This document shows positions 44,717-52,247 of a stretch of DNA of 64,000 nucleotides, piece after piece; position 1 is the stretch's first letter, and every line of letters starts with the position of its first letter. The notes beneath the pieces are model-generated. The model was given only the letters and a program-made list of their open reading frames with translations. It had not been told where the DNA came from and did no database searches. The stretch is from the NCBI RefSeq assembly GCF_000472925.1, contig NZ_AXAS01000016.1, positions 124,001 to 188,000 on the forward strand, read 5' to 3'. Source of the stretch: Bradyrhizobium sp. Ec3.3. Its GTDB lineage: Bacteria > Pseudomonadota > Alphaproteobacteria > Rhizobiales > Xanthobacteraceae. The position numbers and the translations under genes are program-made.

Positions 44717-45694
44717 ATGGCGAGCGTTGCTTGCATCGGTGAATGCATGGTCGAACTCCGGCAGGCCCAAGGAGGCGGGCAGTCCGGCGGCCAGGGGCCG
44801 GGCGGCGGCCTCTACTCGCGCGGCTTCGGCGGCGATACGCTCAACACGGCCGTCTATCTCGCGCGGCTCGAGGTCAAGGTCGACTATTTCACCGCACTCG
44901 GCGACGATGCCTTGAGCGAGGAGATGGTGGCGGCCTGGACTGCCGAGGGCGTCGGCACCAGGCGCGTGGTGCGTCTGCCGGGCAAGCTGCCCGGACTCTA
45001 CATGATCCAGCTTGATGCCAAGGGCGAGCGCCAGTTCTTTCACTGGCGCGAGAGCGCGGCTGCGCGCCGGCTGATGGACCTGCCGGAGACCGACGAGATC
45101 CTCAACTCCCTGATGAGCTACGACATCGTCTATCTCTCCGCGATCACGCTCTCGATCTACGATCAGGCCGGGCGCGAGCGCCTGTTCGCGGCGATCAAGC
45201 GGGCGCGCCTGCTCGGCACCCGCTTCGTGTTCGACACCAACTTTCGCGCCCGCGCCTGGCCCGATCGCGACGTCGCCCGCGCGGTGTTTGCCGCGGCCTT
45301 CGAGGCGGCCGACATCGTGCTCACCTCGACCGAGGATCTGCTCGCGCTGTACCCCGGCGAAAGCCACGCTGATTTGATGGCGCGCATCCCCACGCCCGAG
45401 CTGGTGTTCCGTCTCGCCGAGCCGGTCAGCCTGTTGCGCTTTCCGGGCGGAACCAGCGAGGTGCGTGCCGAGCCGCTGACCAAGCCGGTGGTCGATACCA
45501 CCGCGGCCGGTGACAGCTTTGCCGCGGCCTATATCGCGGCCCGGCTTGCCGGCTCCGATCCGGTCGAGGCCGCACAGGCCGGCCATCGCCTCGCGAGCCT
45601 CGTGATCTGCTATCCTGGTGCCATCATTCCGGCGTATGCCATGCCGCCGAAGAAGCGGCACCGGCCGGTAACCTCACGCCAAGCGACAAAGTGA
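44717..45694 (+). CDS. PfkB-family sugar kinase (2-keto-3-deoxygluconate kinase type)
   Basis: A 325-residue ribokinase-fold kinase: ASVACIGECMVELRQ, GGLYSRGFGGDTLNTAVYLA (substrate site), LFDTNFRARAWPD-type segment RFVFDTNFRARAW, and the catalytic signature VVDTTAAGDSFAAAYIAARL with the base Asp. This is the KdgK pattern. Start at 44717 (MASVACIGE); an in-frame GTG at 44696 adds seven residues. With the aldolase 13 bases downstream it should phosphorylate a 2-keto-3-deoxy acid made by the dehydratase. Confidence 0.9.
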   Translation: MASVACIGECMVELRQAQGGGQSGGQGPGGGLYSRGFGGDTLNTAVYLARLEVKVDYFTALGDDALSEEMVAAWTAEGVGTRRVVRLPGKLPGLYMIQLDAKGERQFFHWRESAAARRLMDLPETDEILNSLMSYDIVYLSAITLSIYDQAGRERLFAAIKRARLLGTRFVFDTNFRARAWPDRDVARAVFAAAFEAADIVLTSTEDLLALYPGESHADLMARIPTPELVFRLAEPVSLLRFPGGTSEVRAEPLTKPVVDTTAAGDSFAAAYIAARLAGSDPVEAAQAGHRLASLVICYPGAIIPAYAMPPKKRHRPVTSRQATK

Positions 45695-45707
45695 AGATCG
45701 AAACGAT

Positions 45708-46358
45708 ATGACCACGACTATCAAACAGGAAAAGCTCGCCGCGCTGTTCAAGGCCGCGACCGTCATCCCGGTCCTCACCATCGAGCGTCTCGAGGATGCC
45801 GTGCCGCTGGCGCGTGCCCTCGTTGCCGGTGGCGTCAAGACACTGGAGGTGACGCTGCGCACCTCCGTTGCGATCGAGGCGGCGAAAGCGATGATATCGG
45901 AGGTGCCGGATGCGATCGTCGGAATCGGCACCATCCTCAACCCGGCCGACCTCGCGCGCGCCGAGAAACTCGGTGTCAAGTTCGGCATCAGCCCGGGTGG
46001 CACGCCCGATCTCTTGAGGGCCGCCGCCGACAGCGCCTTGCCCTTTGCCCCGGGCATTGCGACCGCATCCGAGCTGATGCAGGCCTTGGCATTCGGCTTC
46101 GATCTGGCAAAGTTCTTCCCGGCGGAGCAGGCCGGCGGCATCAAGGGCCTGCGGGCCCTGGGCGGTCCGTTCCCCAATGTGCGCTTTTGCCCTACCGGCG
46201 GCGTCGGCGAGGCCAATGCGGCGACCTGGCTCGCCGAGCCGAACGTGCTGGCGGTCGGCGGTTCCTGGCTCTGCCCGGCGGCGGAGATCAGGGCCGGGAA
46301 CTGGGCCGGCATAACTGCCATCTGCCAGCGCACCCTGAAGGGCCTCAAAGCCGCGTGA
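45708..46358 (+). CDS. eda: 2-dehydro-3-deoxyphosphogluconate aldolase (KDPG aldolase)
   Basis: A 216-residue class I aldolase: IPVLTIERLEDAVPLARALV, TLEVTLRT with Glu47, VGIGTILNPADL, SPGGTPDLL and KFFPAEQAGG with the Schiff-base Lys135. It splits KDPG (or KDPGal) into pyruvate and glyceraldehyde 3-phosphate. Last gene of the ABC operon. A bulged hairpin (46373-46404) follows. Confidence 0.92.
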   Translation: MTTTIKQEKLAALFKAATVIPVLTIERLEDAVPLARALVAGGVKTLEVTLRTSVAIEAAKAMISEVPDAIVGIGTILNPADLARAEKLGVKFGISPGGTPDLLRAAADSALPFAPGIATASELMQALAFGFDLAKFFPAEQAGGIKGLRALGGPFPNVRFCPTGGVGEANAATWLAEPNVLAVGGSWLCPAAEIRAGNWAGITAICQRTLKGLKAA

Positions 46359-46372
46359 AGTTTTGGTGAACT

Positions 46373-46404
46373 CTTGGGCCCGATGGGCTAAGAATCGGCC
46401 CAAG
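46373..46404 (+). terminator. Hairpin downstream of the aldolase gene
   Basis: CTTGGGC and GCCCAAG (46373-46379 / 46398-46404) plus CGAT/ATCG form an 11-pair stem with one bulged C and a 9-base loop. No U tract follows; it probably marks the end of the sugar-acid operon before the thiolase gene. Confidence 0.55.
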
Positions 46405-46436
46405 GGGAGATGAGGGAAGACCTGAGGAGAGTGACC

Positions 46437-47606
46437 ATGACCGCCAGCATCGTCGGATGGGCGCATACACCGTTCGGCAAGTTCGACACGGAGACGGTCG
46501 AAAGCCTCGTCACGCGCGTCGCCAATGAGGCGCTTGCGGATGCCTGCATCTCCGCCAGCGATGTCGACGAGATCGTGCTCGGTCATTTCAACGCAGGCTT
46601 CTCGCCGCAGGATTTTACCGCCTCGCTGGTGCTACAGGCCGATCCCCATCTGCGCTTCAAGCCGGCGACACGCGTCGAGAACGCCTGCGCCACCGGCTCG
46701 GCCGCCGTGCACCAGGGCCTGCGCGCGATCGCGGCCGGTGCTGCCAAAATCGTGCTGGTCGTCGGCGTCGAGCAGATGACGCGCACGCCGGGTCCGGAGA
46801 TCGGCAAGAACCTGCTCAAGGCCTCGTACCTGCCGGAAGACGGCGACACCGTTGGCGGTTTCGCCGGCGTGTTCGGCAAGATCGCCAGCGCCTATTTCCA
46901 GAAATACGGCGACCAGTCCGATGCGCTGGCGCTGATCGCGGCCAAGAACCACAAGAACGGCGTCGCCAACCCCTTCGCCCAGATGCGCAAGGATTTTGGC
47001 TTCGAGTTCTGCCGCTCCGAGAGCGAGAAGAATCCTTACGTCGCTGGTCCCCTGAAGCGCACCGACTGCTCGCTCGTCTCCGACGGCGCCGCGGCACTGG
47101 TGCTGGCCGACGCCGAGACAGCGAAGGGCATGGGCAAGTCGATCGGCTTCCGCGCCACCGCGCACGCCCAGGACTTTTTGCCGATGAGCAAGCGCGACAT
47201 CCTTCAGTTCGAGGGCTGCACCGTCGCCTGGCAGCGCGCGCTGGAGAAGGCCGGCGTGTCGCTCGCCGACCTCTCCTTCGTCGAGACCCACGACTGCTTC
47301 ACGGTTGCCGAACTGATCGAATATGAAGCGATGGGCCTGACGCCGAAGGGGCAGGGCGCCCGCGCCATCAAGGAAGGCTGGACGCTGAAGGACGGCAAGC
47401 TGCCGGTCAATCCGTCGGGCGGGTTGAAGTCGAAGGGCCATCCGATCGGCGCCACCGGCGTCTCCATGCACGTGATGACCGCAATGCAGCTTGCAGGCCA
47501 GGCGCCCGAGGGCATGCAGATCAAGAACGCCAGGCTCGGCGGCATCTTCAACATGGGCGGCGCGGCGGTCGCCAACTACGTTTCCGTCCTGGAGCCGTTG
47601 AAGTAA
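46437..47606 (+). CDS. Thiolase, SCP2/acetyl-CoA acetyltransferase type
   Basis: A 389-residue thiolase-fold enzyme with the nucleophile Cys84 in VENACATGSAAVHQG, THDCFTVAELIEYE, and the C-terminal NPSGGLKSKGHPIGATG with the base His. Motifs fit the SCP-x/AcaB-like branch that often works on branched or cyclic beta-ketoacyl-CoA. Start at 46437 after GAGGAGAGTGACC. It is downstream of the sugar-acid operon but separated by a hairpin, so it is likely its own unit. Confidence 0.9.
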   Translation: MTASIVGWAHTPFGKFDTETVESLVTRVANEALADACISASDVDEIVLGHFNAGFSPQDFTASLVLQADPHLRFKPATRVENACATGSAAVHQGLRAIAAGAAKIVLVVGVEQMTRTPGPEIGKNLLKASYLPEDGDTVGGFAGVFGKIASAYFQKYGDQSDALALIAAKNHKNGVANPFAQMRKDFGFEFCRSESEKNPYVAGPLKRTDCSLVSDGAAALVLADAETAKGMGKSIGFRATAHAQDFLPMSKRDILQFEGCTVAWQRALEKAGVSLADLSFVETHDCFTVAELIEYEAMGLTPKGQGARAIKEGWTLKDGKLPVNPSGGLKSKGHPIGATGVSMHVMTAMQLAGQAPEGMQIKNARLGGIFNMGGAAVANYVSVLEPLK

Positions 47607-47607
47607 C

Positions 47608-47676
47608 CCGTAAGGGTGGGCAAGACCGCGAATGCGCCATGCCCGTCCTTCCTTGCGCTATGTCAAGGTGGGCACG
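47608..47676. repeat. Dispersed repeat, family B, copy 1
   Basis: CCGTAAGGGTGGGCAAGACC ... CATGCCC ... GGTGGGCACG: a direct/inverted array of GGTGGGCA and TGCCC units. The same family lies at 62852-62930. It sits just after the thiolase stop. Confidence 0.7.
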
Positions 47677-47726
47677 TTTCGGTTCGCTCACCCTCCTGCT
47701 CTTGATTGATTTCCGGGGAATGCATC

Positions 47727-47927
47727 ATGAGCAATGATAGCTCGCTGTCACTAGACGAACTCAACGATCGCATCGCGATCCTCGAGGGCAATATCAGGCA
47801 GCTCATCGAGCAGGCCGCCGCTGCGTCCGGCGAGCAGAGCGAGGCGCGTATCGCCGATCGCATCAACCAGCAGAACGACGAGCTCGACCGGCTGCTCAAG
47901 ATCCGCGAAGCCCGCCAGAAGAAATAA
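47727..47927 (+). CDS. Small coiled-coil protein, 66 residues
   Basis: A 66-residue, highly charged helical protein: LDELNDRIAILEGNIRQLIE and ADRINQQNDELDRLLKIREA have heptad-like spacing of Leu/Ile, consistent with a short coiled coil. Start at 47727 after GGGGAATGCATC. No family recognised; it is of the small conserved type common in rhizobia. It stands alone; the following 130 bases to the CoA-transferase gene hold only a small GCGTGC/GCACGC hairpin (47936-47949). Confidence 0.7.
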   Translation: MSNDSSLSLDELNDRIAILEGNIRQLIEQAAAASGEQSEARIADRINQQNDELDRLLKIREARQKK

Positions 47928-48056
47928 GCGGCGCGGCGTGCTCGCACGCGGCGCATGCGGCCATACGCCAGCCGCCCTTGCTTGAGCCTCGCCGCTTCAG
48001 TTAGCTGGCCGAAATCGCGGGCCGCATCTTTGGCCCCGCGCAATCGGGAGTGAACG

Positions 48057-49256
48057 ATGGGGCCGCTAAAGGGCATCAAGGTCATCGACATGACGACCGT
48101 GCTGATGGGACCGTATGCGACCCAGATGCTCGGTGACTACGGTGCCGACATCGTCAAGGTGGAGTCGCTCGAAGGCGACGTCACCCGCCTGATCGGCCCG
48201 ATGCGTCATGCTGGCATGGGCCCGGTATTCCTCAACACCAATCGCAGCAAGCGCTCGATCTGCCTCGACCTGAAGAAGCCGGCCGGCCGCGACGCCGTGC
48301 TGCGGCTCATCAGGGACGCCGACGTCCTCGTCTACAACGTGCGGCCGCAGGCCATGGCGCGCCTTCAGCTCGGCTATGACGTGGTCTCCGCGATCAACCC
48401 GCGCCTCGTCTATGCGGGCGTATTCGGCTTCGGCCAGGACGGGCCCTATGCCGCAAAGCCCGCCTATGACGACTTGATCCAGGGCGCAACCGCGCTGCCC
48501 GCGCTGATTGCGCAGACCGGCGACGGCGTGCCGCGCTACGTGCCGAACGCGCTGGTCGATCGCATCGTCGGCCTCACCGCGGTCGGTGCGATCTGCGCCA
48601 GCCTCGTGCATCGCGACCGCACCGGGCGCGGTCAGCGCGTCGACATCCCGATGTTCGAGACCATGGCCGGCTTCGTCATGGGTGATCACATGGGTGGGCT
48701 CACCTTCGAGCCGCCGCTCGACAAGGGCGGCTACGCGCGGCATCTGTCGCGCGACCGCAGGCCGTACAAGACTGCGGACGGCTATCTCAGCGTGATCGTC
48801 TACAACGACAAGCAGTGGCAGAATTTTTTCGAGGCGACCGGCCGCGACGATCTGCGCGCCGACAAGAGGTTTGCGACCTTTGCCGGCCGCGCTGCGAACA
48901 TCGATTTCGTCTATGCCGAGCTCGCGCGCATCTTCGAGACGCGCACGACCGCCGAATGGATCGAGCTTTTGACCAGGGCCGACGTACCGGTCATGCCGAT
49001 GCACGATCTGCAAACTATTCTGCACGATCCGCATCTGGAGGCGACCGACTTCTTTCCGGTCGTCCACCATCCGACCGAAGGCCCGATCCGCAGCATGAAG
49101 GTCACCGCGACGTGGTCTGACACCGACGCCGAACCGTCACGGCTCGCGCCGCGCCTCAACGAGCACGGCGCGGAGATTTTGAAGGAGATCGGCTATTCCG
49201 CCGACGAGATCGCGGCCCTGATACGTGACGGCGTGACCCGTTCGCCGCCCGAATAG
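48057..49256 (+). CDS. CaiB/BaiF-family (class III) CoA-transferase
   Basis: A 399-residue class III CoA-transferase: LKGIKVIDMTTVLMGPYATQ, LGDYGADIVKVESLEGDVTR, SKRSICLDLKKPAGRDAVLR, and the catalytic Asp region PAYDDLIQG. The family moves CoA between carboxylic acids. It probably activates the acid handled by the thiolase-fold/DUF35 pair downstream (inference). Ribosome site CGGGAGTGAACG. Confidence 0.92.
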   Translation: MGPLKGIKVIDMTTVLMGPYATQMLGDYGADIVKVESLEGDVTRLIGPMRHAGMGPVFLNTNRSKRSICLDLKKPAGRDAVLRLIRDADVLVYNVRPQAMARLQLGYDVVSAINPRLVYAGVFGFGQDGPYAAKPAYDDLIQGATALPALIAQTGDGVPRYVPNALVDRIVGLTAVGAICASLVHRDRTGRGQRVDIPMFETMAGFVMGDHMGGLTFEPPLDKGGYARHLSRDRRPYKTADGYLSVIVYNDKQWQNFFEATGRDDLRADKRFATFAGRAANIDFVYAELARIFETRTTAEWIELLTRADVPVMPMHDLQTILHDPHLEATDFFPVVHHPTEGPIRSMKVTATWSDTDAEPSRLAPRLNEHGAEILKEIGYSADEIAALIRDGVTRSPPE

Positions 49257-49283
49257 GGGGGAGGAGATGACGGCTCTCTCATC

Positions 49284-49387
49284 CGTCATTCCGGGGCGAT
49301 GCGACAGCATCGAACTATGGTGCGCACTTGCGCACCTGAGAATCTCGAGATTCCGGGTTCGGTCTTACGGACCGCCCCGGAATGACG
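49284..49387. repeat. Dispersed palindromic repeat, family C, copy 1
   Basis: Ends CGTCATTCCGGGGCG and CGCCCCGGAATGACG are a perfect 15-base inverted repeat; inner parts include GGTGCGCACTTGCGCACC (hairpin) and GATTCCGGGTTCGGTC. It lies 16 bases before the thiolase-fold gene at 49404. A second copy in opposite orientation lies at 50905-51010. Confidence 0.85.
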
Positions 49388-49403
49388 ATGAGGAGGTGGT
49401 AAC

Positions 49404-50540
49404 ATGAGCTTCATAACCGGCGTCGGGCTCACGCCCTACGGCAAGCATGAAGGCTCATCCTCGCTCGACCTGATGAGCCGCGCGGCCCAGCTTGCGCTCG
49501 ACGATGCCGGGATGACGCGCGCGGAGCTCGACGGCGTCCTCTGCGGCTATTCGACGGTGTCGCCGCACATCATGCTGGCGACCGTCTTCGCCGAGCATTT
49601 CGGCATCCGCCCAAGCTACGCCCACGCCGTGCAGGTCGGCGGCGCGACGGGCCTCGCGATGACCATGCTCGCCCATCATCTGGTCGAGGCCGGGGTGGTG
49701 CGGCACGTGCTCGTTGTCGCCGGTGAGAATCGCCTCACCGGGCAAAGCCGCGATGCCTCGATCCAGGCGCTGGCGCAGGTCGGCCATCCCGATTACGAGG
49801 TGCCGCTCGGCCCGACCATCCCCGCCTATTACGGCCTCGTTGCCTCCCGCTACATGCATGAGTACGGCGTGACGGAGGAGGACCTCGCGGAATTCGCCGT
49901 GCTGATGCGCGCGCACGCCTGCACCCATCCCGGCGCGCAATTCCACGAGCCGATCACGGTCGCGGACGTGATGGCGTCCAAGCCCGTGGCGCTGCCGCTA
50001 AAACTGCTCGACTGTTGCCCGGTGTCCGACGGCGGCGCCGCCTTCGTGATCAGCCGCGAGCGGACCGGCGAGGCCGGCGTGCGGATCCGCGGCTGCGCGC
50101 AGGCGCATACCCATCAGCATGTCACCGCAGCTCCGGCGCTCAGCGAGCTTGGCGCCGAGATTTCGATCGCGCGCGCGAAGCAGGCTTCTGGTCTTGCGAT
50201 CTCCGATGTGCGCCATGCCGCGGTCTATGACAGCTTCACCATCACGCTCGCGATGCTGCTTGAAGACCTCGGCCTTGCCGGACGCGGCGAGGCCGCCGCG
50301 CGCGTGCGGTCCGGATATTTCAGCCACGACGGACGCATGCCGCTCAACACACATGGCGGACTCCTCAGCTACGGACATTGCGGCGTCGGCGGCGCGATGG
50401 CGCATCTGGTCGAAACGCAGCTCCAGATGACCGGACGCGCAGGCGATCGTCAGGTCCGCGACGCCTCGATCGCGCTGCTGCATGGCGACGGCGGCGTGTT
50501 GTCCTCCCATGTCAGCATGTTCCTGGAGCGGGTGCGATGA
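49404..50540 (+). CDS. Thiolase-fold protein lacking the nucleophile Cys (Ltp2/SCP-x-like, possible aldolase)
   Basis: A 378-residue protein with full thiolase architecture (VGLTPYGKHEGSSSLDLMSR, VRHVLVVAGENRL, C-terminal NTHGGLLSYGHCGVGGAMAH), but the Cys site reads AVQVGGATGLAM, with Gly80 where thiolases have Cys (compare VENACATG in the thiolase at 46437). The usual HDCF is VYDSFT, placing a Tyr where His is expected. It overlaps by 4 bases a DUF35 gene. In actinobacterial steroid catabolism a thiolase-fold protein (Ltp2) and a DUF35 domain together act as a retro-aldolase on a side-chain acyl-CoA. A similar C-C cleaving role is the best guess here; true thiolase activity is unlikely. Confidence 0.85.
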   Translation: MSFITGVGLTPYGKHEGSSSLDLMSRAAQLALDDAGMTRAELDGVLCGYSTVSPHIMLATVFAEHFGIRPSYAHAVQVGGATGLAMTMLAHHLVEAGVVRHVLVVAGENRLTGQSRDASIQALAQVGHPDYEVPLGPTIPAYYGLVASRYMHEYGVTEEDLAEFAVLMRAHACTHPGAQFHEPITVADVMASKPVALPLKLLDCCPVSDGGAAFVISRERTGEAGVRIRGCAQAHTHQHVTAAPALSELGAEISIARAKQASGLAISDVRHAAVYDSFTITLAMLLEDLGLAGRGEAAARVRSGYFSHDGRMPLNTHGGLLSYGHCGVGGAMAHLVETQLQMTGRAGDRQVRDASIALLHGDGGVLSSHVSMFLERVR

Positions 50541-50893
50541 GCGCGCGAATCGCGGACTGGACCAAGGGCGAGGCGGCGATCGTCTATCAATGCTGCAGAT
50601 CGTGCGGCGGCGTGCAGTACTTCCACCGCGACTTCTGCGCAGCCTGTGGCGCGCCAGATCCGCGGGAGCATCGCGCGAGCGGCAAGGGCAGGGTCTACGC
50701 CACTTCGCTGGTTTGCCGCGCGGCCACGCCCGAGACGCGCGCACATGTGCCCTACAACATCCTGCTCGTCGATTGCGCCGAGGGCTTTCGCATGATGGCG
50801 CACGGTGAGAAGAATCTCGCGATCGGCGACGAGGTCACCGCGCAGTTCGTGTCGTTTGCCGGAAGGTTCGTGCCGTTTTTCGGCAAGGTCTAA
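50537..50893 (+). CDS. DUF35 zinc-ribbon/OB-fold protein
   Basis: A 118-residue protein with a rubredoxin-like zinc ribbon (CCRSCGGVQYFHRDFCAACG, about residues 19-38, two CxxC pairs) and an OB-fold part (GKGRVYATSLVCRAATPETR onward, then IGDEVTAQFVSFAGRFVPFF). DUF35 proteins partner thiolase-fold enzymes and help bind acyl-CoA. The start overlaps the stop of the thiolase-fold gene (ATGA), so the two are made together and probably form a complex. Confidence 0.9.
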   Translation: MSARIADWTKGEAAIVYQCCRSCGGVQYFHRDFCAACGAPDPREHRASGKGRVYATSLVCRAATPETRAHVPYNILLVDCAEGFRMMAHGEKNLAIGDEVTAQFVSFAGRFVPFFGKV

Positions 50894-50904
50894 TTAATGG
50901 TTTT

Positions 50905-51010
50905 CGTCATTCGGGGGCGGTCAAACGGACCGAACCTGGAACGGAATTCTGGGTCTGGTTACCGGGCCGCGCGCTTTGCGCGGTCCCGTACGCACCACCC
51001 CGGAATGACG
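50905..51010. repeat. Dispersed palindromic repeat, family C, copy 2 (inverted)
   Basis: Begins CGTCATTCGGGGGCGGTC and ends CCACCCCGGAATGACG. Its left part, GGCGGTC...GGACCGAACC, matches the reverse complement of the right part of copy 1, so the two copies face each other around the thiolase-fold/DUF35 operon. It begins 11 bases after the DUF35 stop. Confidence 0.8.
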
Positions 51011-51020
51011 AAATCTCTTT

Positions 51021-51122
51021 TTAGCGCCCGTAGAACAATATGCTGGCGATGACCAGCATCGCCGTCACCGCCAGCATATGCGCGAACGCTTCCGAGGCCG
51101 CCCTCCTGGTGGCTTCCTTCAT
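51021..51122 (-). CDS. Putative 33-residue single-helix membrane micro-protein
   Basis: Minus-strand ORF MKEATRRAASEAFAHMLAVT and then AMLVIASILFYGR: a basic amphipathic start and one transmembrane helix (about residues 16-30). A GGGAG ribosome site lies 8 bases before the ATG. Codon use is GC-rich like true genes. No family recognised; it is in an otherwise empty gap next to a palindromic repeat. Confidence 0.5.
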   Translation of the reverse strand: MKEATRRAASEAFAHMLAVTAMLVIASILFYGR

Positions 51123-51300
51123 GCCGTTTACTCCCTAGACCTGGGCGTGACTCATCGCTGCGCGCGCTGCGCAAGCGACGGTCCCATTTTTTTACTCGGA
51201 ACACCCCACTTCGAGTATTCGCTGCGATTTGTCCCCACGCGGCGAATATCGACGGTTGCAAGGTCGTTCAGCATTACGGCGGCAATTTGACTCGATGTTG

Positions 51301-51364
51301 TTGCTCTTGCGTCGGTGCAAGAATAGTCTCGAGAAACCGTCCGTAAAAGCTGCAACAAGAGCAA
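51301..51364. promoter_or_regulatory. Separated inverted repeat upstream of the CMD-family gene
   Basis: TTGCTCTTG (51301-51309) and CAAGAGCAA (51356-51364) are perfect 9-base inverted arms, 46 bases apart, ending 15 bases before the ATG at 51380. They could be paired operator half-sites or the stem of a leader structure. Confidence 0.35.
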
Positions 51365-51379
51365 TACTCAAGGTGACTG

Positions 51380-51907
51380 ATGGCCCGTATCGACTACGCC
51401 GATCCTTCCAAGGCGTCCGAGCGCACCCGCGACATACTCGCCAAGAATCGCAACGCCAACATCTTCCGCATGATGTCGCATTCGTCTGACTATTTCGTGC
51501 AGTACTGCCGGCTGGGCGGCGCGATCAGGAGCCGGGGCGAGCTTGACCCGATCGTGCGGGAGCTTGCGATCACGCGGACCGGGATTCTCTGCGAGGCGCC
51601 TTACGAGATCATCGCGCACAAGCGCATCGGCAAGAATGTCGGCGTCACCGACGAGCAGAACGAGGCGCTTGCGAACTGGCAGGCGGCGACGTGCTTTACC
51701 GAGACGCAGCGCGCGGCGCTCGCGTTCACTGATGAGATCGTCAAGCTGAACAAGCCGACGGACGCGACCTTCAAGGCGATCGTCGCAAAACTCACGCCGG
51801 GCGCGCTGGTCGAGTTGCAGCTTGCGGTCGGCTTCTACATCATGACGTCGAAGTTTCTTGAGACATTCGAGATCGACCTCCAACCGGTGACGGAGGTGGT
51901 AGGCTGA
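51380..51907 (+). CDS. Carboxymuconolactone decarboxylase-family protein
   Basis: A 175-residue helical protein of the CMD/AhpD superfamily: RGELDPIVRELAITRTGILC, then APYEIIAHKRIGKNVGVTDE, with the Glu/His pair (YEIIAH) typical of CMD-like members; the CxxC of AhpD peroxidases is absent. Such proteins act as decarboxylases or hydrolases on lactones, or remain unassigned. Ribosome site AAGGTGACTG. Likely monocistronic or with the MazG gene 25 bases on. Confidence 0.85.
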   Translation: MARIDYADPSKASERTRDILAKNRNANIFRMMSHSSDYFVQYCRLGGAIRSRGELDPIVRELAITRTGILCEAPYEIIAHKRIGKNVGVTDEQNEALANWQAATCFTETQRAALAFTDEIVKLNKPTDATFKAIVAKLTPGALVELQLAVGFYIMTSKFLETFEIDLQPVTEVVG

Positions 51908-51932
51908 TCCGAAAAAACGGCGAGGAATGCCG

Positions 51933-52235
51933 ATGACGATCGATGAGTATGCAGCCTGGGCCGCGACGATTGCGAAAGTCGATGAGCACCCGACTAATGA
52001 GCGGTTGTCCTATCTCGGGCTTGGCCTCGCCGGCGAAGCCGGCGAGGTCGCGGAGCACATCAAGTTGCTGTTGCGCGATAGCTGGCTCGACGAGGCGGGG
52101 CTCGTCGATGAGCTCGGCGATGTCATCTATTACTGGGCCTGCCTGTGCGCGGCGACCGGCCAGAAGCCATCCGAATTGCTCCAGGCAAGCGCAGCCAAGA
52201 TCAACAGGCGCCTGCGCGAGGCGGCGAGCCGCTGA
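51933..52235 (+). CDS. MazG-like nucleotide pyrophosphohydrolase
   Basis: A 100-residue all-alpha NTP pyrophosphatase: LGLAGEAGEVAEHIKLLLRD and LVDELGDVIYYWACLCA carry the metal-binding ExxE and ExxD pairs. The family clears non-canonical nucleotides. I chose the second ATG (51933) since GAGGA lies 5 bases before it, whereas the ATG at 51927 directly abuts that site. Convergent with the glutaminase gene, 12 bases apart. Confidence 0.87.
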   Translation: MTIDEYAAWAATIAKVDEHPTNERLSYLGLGLAGEAGEVAEHIKLLLRDSWLDEAGLVDELGDVIYYWACLCAATGQKPSELLQASAAKINRRLREAASR

Positions 52236-52247
52236 ACCGCAGCTTGC

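Noticed and set aside
51380..51907. Loss of CxxC in the CMD-family protein as a defect.
   Set aside because: Many CMD-family members use a YE-x-H pattern without CxxC, as here, so it is normal for that branch.
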